From Halomarina ordinaria (GTDB lineage: Archaea; Halobacteriota; Halobacteria; Halobacteriales; Haloarculaceae): DNA of 64,000 nt. The position numbers and the translations under genes were made by a program. The stretch lies in contig NZ_JARRAH010000001.1 of assembly GCF_030553305.1 (NCBI RefSeq), positions 1,302,001 through 1,366,000 of the forward strand, given 5' to 3'. Below, piece after piece: positions 16,425 through 23,797 of this stretch (within the stretch, counting starts at the first letter, position 1; the number at the start of each line of letters is the position of its first letter). The notes beneath the pieces are model-generated. The model did not search any database. It saw nothing but the letters and a program-made list of their open reading frames with translations, and was not told where the DNA came from.

Positions 16425-17158
16425 GGCGCCTGCTCGCGCTCGCCATGTTGGTCCTCCTCACGATGAGCGCGGGCTGTACCAGCCTCTTCGGTCCCGGTGA
16501 CCTCGACCAGGAGCAGTTGAACGCCGAGGCGGAGTACGACTGGGACACCGACGCGACGGCCACCATCGACCTCCGCGCGGACCGTTCGCGGTCGGTGTAC
16601 GACCTCGAGGACCGCCGGAACCTCTCGGTGTACGGGAGCAACGCCCTCGGCCTGGAACGTCCGCCGAACCTCCAGTCGGTGCGCTATCAGTACCCCAACG
16701 GAACGGTCATCGCGCCCGACGACAGCGAGGAGTTCCGGGTCCAGCAGTCGCGCGAGCGCGCGACCATCCGCGTCCCGGAGGCGGGCGGGAAGGTGGCGTT
16801 CACCATCCCGCGCAACGGCAAGTCGTTCACGACGCCGACGTTCGTCGAGGACACCTCCTACGAGGTGGTCCTCCCCTCGAACACCGACGTCGCCGTCCCG
16901 CTGCTCGGGAAGGTGTCGCCCGGCGGGTACACGACCGAGCAGGTCGGCGACCGGGTCCACATCCGGTGGGACACCGTCGAGACGAGCGCCATCTCGGTGC
17001 GCTACTACCTCGACCGCGACCTGCTCATCTTCGGGTCGCTCGCGGGCCTCCTCACCGTCGCGGGACTCCTCGGGGCCGTCTACTACCAGATGCAGATACG
17101 CGAACTCGCCCGCCGGCGACAGGAGGTCGGCCTCGACATGGAGTCAGGCGAGGAGTAG
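16421..17158 (+). CDS. DUF5803-family lipoprotein with C-terminal membrane helix
   Basis: A 245-residue envelope protein. The N terminus MRRLLALAMLVLLTMSAGC carries a lipobox with Cys19 as the likely lipid-attachment site. The extracellular part is beta-rich (VYGSNALGLERPPNLQSVRY, NGTVIAPDD). A second hydrophobic segment near residues 200-222 is followed by a charged cytoplasmic tail. The ATG overlaps the DUF2110 stop (ATGA), so it is the third gene of the tfe operon. Function unknown. Confidence 0.82.
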   Translation: MRRLLALAMLVLLTMSAGCTSLFGPGDLDQEQLNAEAEYDWDTDATATIDLRADRSRSVYDLEDRRNLSVYGSNALGLERPPNLQSVRYQYPNGTVIAPDDSEEFRVQQSRERATIRVPEAGGKVAFTIPRNGKSFTTPTFVEDTSYEVVLPSNTDVAVPLLGKVSPGGYTTEQVGDRVHIRWDTVETSAISVRYYLDRDLLIFGSLAGLLTVAGLLGAVYYQMQIRELARRRQEVGLDMESGEE

Positions 17159-17175
17159 CGCGGCCGGCGGCTGCA

Positions 17176-17182
17176 CTTTTAC
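17176..17182 (+). promoter_or_regulatory. TATA-like box of the CinA-like gene
   Basis: CTTTTAC centred about 27 bases upstream of the ATG at 17206, separating this gene from the tfe operon that ends 18 bases before the box. Confidence 0.5.
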
Positions 17183-17205
17183 CCCACCCCCGCGTAGCCG
17201 GGGCC

Positions 17206-17913
17206 ATGCGTGTCGCGGTCGTGACCGTCGGTGACGAACTCCTCGCTGGTGAGACAGTGAACACGAACGCCGCCTGGCTGGGCGAGCAGCTGACGGCCCG
17301 GGGCGCGCGCGTCGAGCGCGTGGTGACCGTCCCGGACCGCGTCGAGGACATCGCGGACGTCGTCCGCGAGTACCACGACCGGTACGACGCCGTCGTCGTC
17401 ACGGGGGGGCTGGGGCCGACGCACGACGACCTCACGATGGAGGCGGTGGCGAGCGCGTTCGACCGGGACCTCGAACGCGACGAGTCGGCGCTCGACTGGC
17501 TGGAGGCCAACGGGGGGTACGTCCGCGAGGACCTCACCGCCGGGACGGCGGACCTCCCGGCGGGCGCGCGGGTCCTCCACAACGAGGAGGGCGTCGCCCC
17601 GGGCTGCGTCGTCGAGTCGGTGTACGTCCTCCCGGGCGTCCCGGCGGAGATGAAGGCGATGTTCGAGGGCATCAGGGAGGAGTTCACGGGGACGAGACGC
17701 CACGTCGCGACCGTCGCGGTGGACGAACCGGAGAGCGCGCTGCTCGACCGGTTCGAGGAACTCCGCGAGCGCTTCGGCGTGACGGTGGGGAGCTATCCGG
17801 GCGAGTTCGTCCGGGTGAAGCTCCGAGGAGAGGACGCGACGGCCGTCGAGGCGGCCGCCGCGTGGTTGCGCGAGCGGTCGACGCTCGTCGACTCCGGGGC
17901 GGTCACCGAGTGA
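17206..17913 (+). CDS. CinA-type MoCF-domain protein (molybdopterin-binding fold)
   Basis: A 235-residue protein made only of the MoCF/COG1058 domain (VVTVGDELLAGETVNTNAAW, VVVTGGLGPTHDDLTMEAVA, VLPGVPAEMKAMFE) plus a short C-terminal part. Bacterial CinA adds a nicotinamide-nucleotide amidase domain that is missing here. COG1058 proteins have ADP-ribose or nucleotide pyrophosphatase activity in some bacteria; a metabolite-repair or cofactor role is likely but not shown. Its last 11 bases overlap the end of a small gene on the opposite strand. Confidence 0.88.
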   Translation: MRVAVVTVGDELLAGETVNTNAAWLGEQLTARGARVERVVTVPDRVEDIADVVREYHDRYDAVVVTGGLGPTHDDLTMEAVASAFDRDLERDESALDWLEANGGYVREDLTAGTADLPAGARVLHNEEGVAPGCVVESVYVLPGVPAEMKAMFEGIREEFTGTRRHVATVAVDEPESALLDRFEELRERFGVTVGSYPGEFVRVKLRGEDATAVEAAAAWLRERSTLVDSGAVTE

Positions 17914-18019
17914 GGTAGGCGAGCCACGCGGCGGTCAGCGCGAGCCCGCCGAGCGTGATGACGTACCCCGCGGCGTCTACGACGCCCGTCTGGACACCCT
18001 CCTGCAAGATGACGTACAT
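17903..18019 (-). CDS. 38-residue membrane micropeptide opposite the end of the CinA-like gene
   Basis: A short frame running from an ATG at 18017-18019 to a TGA that overlaps the 3' end of the CinA-like gene. The peptide starts MYVILQEGVQTGVVDAAGY, continues with one hydrophobic helix (VITLGGLALTAAWLAYL) and ends TR. It has G/C-rich wobble positions and a TTATACCC-like box about 25 bases upstream on the minus strand (near 18040). These features favour a real single-span membrane peptide; function unknown. Confidence 0.6.
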   Translation of the reverse strand: MYVILQEGVQTGVVDAAGYVITLGGLALTAAWLAYLTR

Positions 18020-18108
18020 AGCTCCGCGTTCCGGCGGGGAGGGTATAAGCGATGCGTTCGCGGCGTCGCTTCCGGGGGGCTTTTGCGGTCGCTCGGGGAA
18101 GGGAGAGC

Positions 18109-19176
18109 GTGAGACGAATCGGGTTCCTGCTCAACCCCGTCGCCGGGATGGGGGGACGGGTCGGACTGAAGGGGACGGACGGGAAGGTCGAGGAGGCGCG
18201 CGCGCTCGGTGCCGAACCGCGAGCGCCCGACCGCGCGAGCGAGGCGCTCGCCGCGCTCGCCGACCACGACCCCACGGTCGACCTCCTCGCGTACGGCGAC
18301 CCGATGGGGGCGAGCCAGGTGCGGTCGGCGGGGTTCGACCCGACGGTCGTCGGCCACCCGGCGGGCGAGGAGACGGGCGCCGAGGACACCCGGGCGGCGG
18401 TCCGGGCGTTCCTCGACCACGGGGTCGACCTGGTGCTGTTCGTCGGGGGCGACGGGACGGCCGTCGACGTCGCCGAGGTGCTCGAAGCCGGTGGCGTCGA
18501 GACGCCGATGCTCGGCGTCCCCGCCGGCGTGAAGGTCTACTCGTCGGTGTTCGCGGTGACGCCCCGGGCCGCCGGGCGCATCGCCGCCACCTACGAGCGC
18601 ACCGCCGACCGGGAGGTCAACGACATCGACGAGGACGAGTACAGGGAGGGGGAGGTCCACACCGAGTTGAAGGCGGTCGTCCGCGTTCCGGTCGCCGAGG
18701 AGGTACAGTCGAGCAAGCAACTCGGCGGGGGGAGCGTCGAGTCGCTCGCGGCGGGCGTCGCCGAGGAGGCCGACCCCGACGTCACCTACGCCCTCGGCCC
18801 GGGGAGTACGGTCGGGGCGGTGAAACGGGAACTCGGCTTCGAGGGGTCGCCCCTCGGCGTCGACGTCTGGCGCGACGGCGAGGTGCTGGTGCGCGACGGG
18901 AGCGAGCGCGAGATACTGGACGCGCTCGGCGAGTCGAACGTCGTCGTCGTCTCGCCCATCGGCGGCCAGGGGTTCGTCTTCGGCCGGGGGAACCAGCAGC
19001 TCTCGCCGACGGTGCTCCGGCGCTCGGAGGTGCTCGTCGTCGCCTCACGGGCCAAACTCGACGACATCGGCGTCCTCCGCGTCGACACCGGCGACCCCGA
19101 CCTCGACGAGGAGTTGCGCGGGTGGCGGCGGGTGCGGACCGGCCGCTTCGAGCACCGCCTCATGCAGGTGGAGTGA
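18109..19176 (+). CDS. ATP-NAD kinase-like (AcoX/NadK-fold) protein
   Basis: A 355-residue protein with the NAD kinase/diacylglycerol kinase fold. The nucleotide motif FVGGDGT lies at residues 111-117, and LLNPVAGMGGRVGLKGTDG at the N terminus is the typical AcoX-like start. The C-terminal half contains YALGPGSTVGAVKREL and VVVSPIGGQGFVFGRGNQQLSP, conserved in the archaeal/bacterial ATP-NAD kinase-like group. The true substrate is unsettled for this branch. A GTG start at 18109 is chosen because homologues begin VRRIGFLLNP; upstream in-frame codons encode an Arg-rich stretch unlike the family. Confidence 0.85.
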   Translation: MRRIGFLLNPVAGMGGRVGLKGTDGKVEEARALGAEPRAPDRASEALAALADHDPTVDLLAYGDPMGASQVRSAGFDPTVVGHPAGEETGAEDTRAAVRAFLDHGVDLVLFVGGDGTAVDVAEVLEAGGVETPMLGVPAGVKVYSSVFAVTPRAAGRIAATYERTADREVNDIDEDEYREGEVHTELKAVVRVPVAEEVQSSKQLGGGSVESLAAGVAEEADPDVTYALGPGSTVGAVKRELGFEGSPLGVDVWRDGEVLVRDGSEREILDALGESNVVVVSPIGGQGFVFGRGNQQLSPTVLRRSEVLVVASRAKLDDIGVLRVDTGDPDLDEELRGWRRVRTGRFEHRLMQVE

Positions 19177-19263
19177 GCCGTCTCGACGGAGGGACCGCCC
19201 GCCGAACGTGTGAGTGACTATCAGTATTATATGGCACAGACTGACTAGTCGTGTTGAGATATC

Positions 19264-19270
19264 CTTAAGG
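19264..19270 (+). promoter_or_regulatory. Promoter region of the AbrB-PhoU gene
   Basis: CTTAAGG lies about 28 bases before the ATG at 19295. A second A/T-rich patch (TATTATAT, 19225-19232) and the palindrome GACTAGTC (19243-19250) sit just upstream, giving an unusually A/T-rich and dyad-containing control region for this genome. Confidence 0.45.
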
Positions 19271-19294
19271 TCGTTGGGTGCGCTATCCCGTTGC

Positions 19295-20329
19295 ATGGAA
19301 ACGCGGAAAGTCCAGCGCCTGGGGCCGTCGACGCTGGCTATGACGTTACCGGCGGAGTGGGCGAAACAGTACAACGTCGAGAAGGGGGACGAGGTGTCGA
19401 TTCGTATCGGGGGCAAGGGGATGTTGACCGTGATGCCCGAGTCCGTCCAGCGCGAGGAGAGCGAAGCGGTCATCCACGCGGGGAGCCTCGACGCCGACGC
19501 CGTCGAGCGCGCCATCGTCGCCCAGTACGTCCTCGGGCGGCGGGTCATCCACGTGGAGGCCCCCGAGGACGAGACGCTCGACAGCGCGCACATCAACGCC
19601 GTCTACAACGCCGAGACGCAGTTGATGGGGCTCGGCGTCATCGAGGAGCGACCCGAGCGCATCGCCATCCGCTGCTCGGTCGACCCCGAGGACTTCACGC
19701 TCGACAACCTGCTCGAACGCCTCGAGTCGACGGGCCAGACGATGCGCAACGAGGCGATTCGCGCGCTCGCCCACGGCAACCCGGACCTCGCCCAGCGTGC
19801 GCTCAACCGCGAGCGCCAGGCGAACAAGATCTTCGTCCTCCTGCTGCGTCTCATCTTCACCGCCTACCAGAACCCCAACCTCACGAACGCGCTCGGCCTC
19901 GACGACGGTTTCGCGCTCATCGGCTACCGCTCCATCGCGAAGAACCTCGAACTCACCGCCGACAACGCCGAGGACATCGCCGAGATAGCGCTCAACGCCG
20001 AGAACCACTCGCTGAAGGTCGACCAGCCGACGATGCGGAAGATCCGCGACTTCACCGACAAGGTCAACGAGATAACGGAGAAGGGCGTGCGCTGCGCCGT
20101 CGAGCGCGACTACGACACCGCCATCGAGGTGCGCCGCCTGTTCGCGGACATCAAGGACCGCGAACGCGAGATACTGAACGAACTGCCGGACATGCCGAAC
20201 GAGGACCTCCTCGAGGTGCGCGAGGTGCTCGTCAGCCTCCAGCAGACGGCCCAGTACGCGGTCCGGAACGCCGAAATCGCGACCAACCTCGCGCTCAACG
20301 CCGAGAGCGAGCACACGACGATTCGGTAA
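19295..20329 (+). CDS. AbrB/SpoVT-PhoU domain regulator
   Basis: A 344-residue cytoplasmic protein. Residues 1-50 (METRKVQRLGPSTLAMTLPA, WAKQYNVEKGDEVSI) form an AbrB/SpoVT swapped-hairpin DNA-binding domain. The rest contains two PhoU-type three-helix bundles with metal-binding acidic faces (NLELTADNAEDIAEIALNAE and a second copy near the C terminus, AVRNAEIATNLALNAE). Such fusions are common in archaea and are proposed to regulate phosphate uptake. No pst transporter genes are adjacent, so the regulon is unknown. The upstream region is discussed in its own entry. Confidence 0.9.
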   Translation: METRKVQRLGPSTLAMTLPAEWAKQYNVEKGDEVSIRIGGKGMLTVMPESVQREESEAVIHAGSLDADAVERAIVAQYVLGRRVIHVEAPEDETLDSAHINAVYNAETQLMGLGVIEERPERIAIRCSVDPEDFTLDNLLERLESTGQTMRNEAIRALAHGNPDLAQRALNRERQANKIFVLLLRLIFTAYQNPNLTNALGLDDGFALIGYRSIAKNLELTADNAEDIAEIALNAENHSLKVDQPTMRKIRDFTDKVNEITEKGVRCAVERDYDTAIEVRRLFADIKDREREILNELPDMPNEDLLEVREVLVSLQQTAQYAVRNAEIATNLALNAESEHTTIR

Positions 20330-20334
20330 CCGCC

Positions 20335-21486
20335 TCAGGCGCCGACCGGGCGCGCGAGCGCCCCGAGGAGCCCGCCGTCGTCGCGCTCGGCTCCGTCGTC
20401 GTCGGAGCCGTCCGTCCCGTTCACGTCGGTCTCGTCCCCGTCCGTCCCGTTCACGTCACCGTCGTTGGAGTCGTCACCCGTCGAGGCGTTCCCGTCGTCC
20501 TCGCCGGCGGTCCCTCCGCCGTCACCGCCCGCCGCGGTCGCGTTCTTCGTCCCGAAGACGTCCGTCTCGACGGTCGTCGTGTACGTGAGGGCGTCGAGGG
20601 GGAGTCGAACCGTCTCGCCCGACGGGAGTTCGGCCGTCGCGTAGAAGTCGATGCGGACGTCCGTCACCTGGTTCCGTTCGAGGTGCGACACCCACCACTC
20701 GTCGAGGCGGTCGTTGCGTATCGCCGTCGTCGTGTCGACGGTCTCCTCCGCCCCCGGTTCGATGACGTGCGCGCGCTCGGTCGACCCGCTTCCCACCTCG
20801 ACGTCGTTCATCGTCATCTCGTAACCGATTTCGGTGAGAACGTATGGCGAACTGTTGGGGTTGTAGACGACGAAGCGGGTGTCGATGGGCGTGCGCTCCG
20901 CGGTCACCTCGCCCCACGCCGCATCCGTCTCGCGGACGACGAGGACGGGGTCGGGCGCGAGCGGCGAGTCGCTCCGAACCGGCCGGTCCTCGGTGGAGCG
21001 GAACTGACCGATGACGTCCGTCTCGACGGTTCGCTCACGGGAGGCGGACACGCTCCGTCCGACCGACGAGAGGCGGGCGCGCGCGTCGACGCTGACCGTG
21101 GTGGTCTCGTCGGCCCGGACGTGCGACACCCACCACGCGGGGATGCGCTCGTTGTCCATCGTCGTCGACAGCGAGGTCGTCGAGTTACCGGCCGGGAGGG
21201 CGACGCCCGACGTTCCCCCCCTCGCGAGGGCGACGTCGTTCATCGCCACGGTGTAGTTCGCCGTCGTTCCGCCCAACCGGACGCCGACGGGGTTGGGGTT
21301 GTGGAGGTGGAGGTCCGTGTGGACGACGGTTCGACTGTCGTTCACCGCGCCGAACCGGTTCTCGACGTCGGTCACTCCGGGGGCACCGACGACCCCGGTG
21401 AGCAGTGCGCCGCCGGTGCCGGCGGTGAGGACCACCAGCAGGACCCCGACCGTGCGACTCCGGGATGCGAGCAGACCACGTAGCAT
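20335..21486 (-). CDS. LEA14/WHy-type exported protein with acidic, sequon-rich tail
   Basis: A 383-residue envelope protein. Residues 10-35 form a hydrophobic signal or anchor helix. Two similar beta domains follow (about 45-150 and 175-310), each with the WHy/LEA-type core: HTDLHLHNPNPVGVRLGGTT in the first and FVVYNPNSSPYVLTEIGYEM in the second, and each ending in a paired RIPAWWVSHV / RLDEWWVSHL motif. The tail (about 320-370) is Asp/Gly/Asn-rich with three NGT or NAS sequons for N-glycosylation and an encoded repeat DVNGTDG. WHy domains are linked to desiccation or stress tolerance; the role here is unknown. Confidence 0.82.
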   Translation of the reverse strand: MLRGLLASRSRTVGVLLVVLTAGTGGALLTGVVGAPGVTDVENRFGAVNDSRTVVHTDLHLHNPNPVGVRLGGTTANYTVAMNDVALARGGTSGVALPAGNSTTSLSTTMDNERIPAWWVSHVRADETTTVSVDARARLSSVGRSVSASRERTVETDVIGQFRSTEDRPVRSDSPLAPDPVLVVRETDAAWGEVTAERTPIDTRFVVYNPNSSPYVLTEIGYEMTMNDVEVGSGSTERAHVIEPGAEETVDTTTAIRNDRLDEWWVSHLERNQVTDVRIDFYATAELPSGETVRLPLDALTYTTTVETDVFGTKNATAAGGDGGGTAGEDDGNASTGDDSNDGDVNGTDGDETDVNGTDGSDDDGAERDDGGLLGALARPVGA

Positions 21487-21519
21487 GTGGACAGTTCGCC
21501 CACGGAGATGTATAAGTTT

Positions 21520-22623
21520 TCAGTACTGTTCGAGCGAGACGCGATAGACGCTCTCGAGCGTGTCGACGGCCCGTTCGACGCTCATGCGCTCGCGGGCGAC
21601 GAGACAGGAGGTACGCAGACGCGCCCGTTCGTCGAGCGTCCGGCGAATCGCGGCGCGGAACCCGGAGACGTCGCCGGGGGCGTAGTGGTAGCCCGTCGAC
21701 CCCTCCTCGACGGTGTCGGCCAGCGCGCCGGCGTCGACGGCGACGACGGGCGTGCCGCAGGCGATGGCCTCCAGCGCGACCAGCCCCTGCGTCTCGACGG
21801 GACTCGGGAAGACGAACGCGTCGAGCGCGGAGTAGAACGCCGGGAGTTCGTCGCGGTCGAGGAAGCCGAGGAACCGGACGTCGATGTCCGCCTCGGCCGC
21901 GCGGGTCTCGAGCGCCGCGCGGGCCGGGCCGTCGCCGCCGAAGACGACGGAGACGTCGAGCCCCTCCGCGGCGTCGACGACGTCCTCCAGACGCTTCTCG
22001 TAGCCGTGGCGGCCGGTGTAGCCGACGAGCGGCCCCGAGGGGAGGTCGTAGGCCTCGCGGAAGGCGTCGCCGTCGCTCGGGGCGAAGCGGTCGACGTCGA
22101 TGCCGTTCGAGACGACGGTGATGGGCGGTTCGACGCCGCGGTCGAGCAGGCGCGCGCGGGCGCTCTGGCTCGGCGTGACGACGTGGTCGGCGCGGTTGAG
22201 GTAGCGCGTCTCGTAGCCGTTGGCGACGCGCTCGACGAAGGCGGCGAGGCGGCTGTCGAACAGGTAACTGGCGTACTCGGAGGTGGGCGTGTGAAACGAG
22301 ACGATGAACGGGACGTCGCGCCGGCGGGCGAGGCGGTAGCCCGCGAGGCCGATGCCGAAGGGAGTGTGCGAGTGGACGAGGTCGGCGTCGCGCACCGCCG
22401 CCGGCACTCGCGGCAGGCCGACGTGGAACCCCTCGTAGAACGGGAACGGGACGCTCGTGACCGGGTGTTCGCTCGCCGACGGCACGTGGTCGCTCCCCGG
22501 GTAGACGACGCCCATCCGCCCGCCGCGGCGCTCCCAGCAGTCGCGCCACGCCTCGATGGTGTAGGTGACGCCGTTGACGGTGGGGAGATACGTGTCGGTG
22601 AAGACGGCCACCTCCGGTCGCAT
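21520..22623 (-). CDS. Glycosyltransferase family 4 protein
   Basis: A 367-residue GT-B fold glycosyltransferase. The N-terminal acceptor domain begins VAVFTDTYLPTVNGVTYTIE, typical of GT4 enzymes of the GPI/mannosyl-type group; the C-terminal donor domain has VVSNGIDVDRFAP, VGYTGRHGYEKRLEDVV and the E-x7-E motif in SPVETQGLVALEAIACGTPV. It transfers a sugar from a nucleotide donor to a lipid or glycan at the cytoplasmic membrane face. It is the last of three minus-strand genes (sulfatase, GT4, GT4) spaced about 50 bases apart. Confidence 0.92.
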   Translation of the reverse strand: MRPEVAVFTDTYLPTVNGVTYTIEAWRDCWERRGGRMGVVYPGSDHVPSASEHPVTSVPFPFYEGFHVGLPRVPAAVRDADLVHSHTPFGIGLAGYRLARRRDVPFIVSFHTPTSEYASYLFDSRLAAFVERVANGYETRYLNRADHVVTPSQSARARLLDRGVEPPITVVSNGIDVDRFAPSDGDAFREAYDLPSGPLVGYTGRHGYEKRLEDVVDAAEGLDVSVVFGGDGPARAALETRAAEADIDVRFLGFLDRDELPAFYSALDAFVFPSPVETQGLVALEAIACGTPVVAVDAGALADTVEEGSTGYHYAPGDVSGFRAAIRRTLDERARLRTSCLVARERMSVERAVDTLESVYRVSLEQY

Positions 22624-22677
22624 TTCCTGAGAGTCCAGCGCGGGGGGGTTAATGGGTTGTGACTTCGACCCGGCGCG

Positions 22678-23745
22678 TCAGCGACCGGCGCGACCGGCGG
22701 TCACGTCCTCGTACGCCCGGACGAGTTCCGACCCCACCCGGTCGAGGCTGTGGGCGGCGGCCGTCTCGCGGGCGTTCTCGCCGAGTCGGTCGCGCAGGTC
22801 GGGGTCGGCTGCGAGTCGCGAGAGCGCCTCGCGGAACTCCTCGCGCGAGTCACAGAGCAGACAGTCCTCGCCGTCGGTGTAGAACTCGCGGAAGACGGGG
22901 AGGTCCCGGAGGACGACGGCCTTCCCGCAGGCCATCGCCTCCAGCACCACGAGTCCCTGGTTCTCGACCTTCGCCGGGAAGCAGAACACGTCGCCCGCGG
23001 CGAACGCCCCGCGCTTGTCGTCGACCCAGCCCGTGAACGTGACGTTCTCGGGCGGGTCGGTCGTCCACCGTCTCACCGTCGGACTCGCCTGCGGGCCGGT
23101 GTCGTAGGGGCCGAACCAGGCGAAGTCGTAGTCGGTCTCCTCGGCGAGGCGGCAGAAGTCGGTGAGGCCCTTGCGCTCGAAGACGTTCCCGACGGCGAAG
23201 ACGACCGTCCCCTCGAGGTCGAACCGCTCGCGGTAGTCCTCGCGGAACGACTCGAACCCGGCGAGCGACGCGGTGTCGACCCCGTTCGAGATCGCTCTGA
23301 TCGGCGCGTCGACGGGGTAGGAGTCGAGGACGCCCCTCGTGTACTCGCTGGGGCAGAGCACCAGGTCGGCCTGCGAGTAGAACCACCGGAGGTAGCGTTC
23401 GAGCGCCGGGCCGACGCGCGTCGACCCGCGGAAGCTCTCGGCGAAGTCCTCGCGGGTGACGTGGGCGTGGAGGACGAGCGGGACGCCCTCGCGGCGGGCG
23501 TGGCGGGCGACGGCGACCGACCCGGGGCCGACGACGTTGCAGTGCGCGAGGTCGAAGTCGGCGAACGCGCCGTCGCCGACGAGCGCGTGCTGGAGGGCAC
23601 TCGCTGGGGTCCCCCCGCGCCACGGCGAGACGAGGAGGTCGACGTCGGTCCGGTCGGCGAGCGCTTTCCGCTGGTGAGAAACGGAGGTCCCGATGCCGCT
23701 CCTGACGAGGTGGGCTTCGAGTTCGAGGTAGTTGCAGACGCGCAT
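22678..23745 (-). CDS. Glycosyltransferase family 4 protein
   Basis: A 355-residue GT-B glycosyltransferase, distinct from its neighbour. The acceptor half begins MRVCNYLELEAHLVRSGIGT; the donor half has ISNGVDTASLAGF, VFAVGNVFERKGLTDFCRLA and the E-x7-E motif in AKVENQGLVVLEAMACGKAV. Haloarchaeal relatives act in surface glycan or glycolipid assembly. It lies 54 bases from the next GT4 gene and 52 bases from the sulfatase gene upstream, and the three are likely one functional unit, although each has a short spacer that could hold its own promoter. Confidence 0.92.
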   Translation of the reverse strand: MRVCNYLELEAHLVRSGIGTSVSHQRKALADRTDVDLLVSPWRGGTPASALQHALVGDGAFADFDLAHCNVVGPGSVAVARHARREGVPLVLHAHVTREDFAESFRGSTRVGPALERYLRWFYSQADLVLCPSEYTRGVLDSYPVDAPIRAISNGVDTASLAGFESFREDYRERFDLEGTVVFAVGNVFERKGLTDFCRLAEETDYDFAWFGPYDTGPQASPTVRRWTTDPPENVTFTGWVDDKRGAFAAGDVFCFPAKVENQGLVVLEAMACGKAVVLRDLPVFREFYTDGEDCLLCDSREEFREALSRLAADPDLRDRLGENARETAAAHSLDRVGSELVRAYEDVTAGRAGR

Positions 23746-23797
23746 CCGTATGCCCCGCGCTGGTCGCGGGAGGCGATTAACCGTACCGACTCGCCGC

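Noticed and set aside
20402-20470. Duplicated CCGTCCGTCCCGTTCACGTC as a regulatory repeat
   Set aside because: It is the coding repeat for DVNGTDG in the tail of the WHy-type protein.
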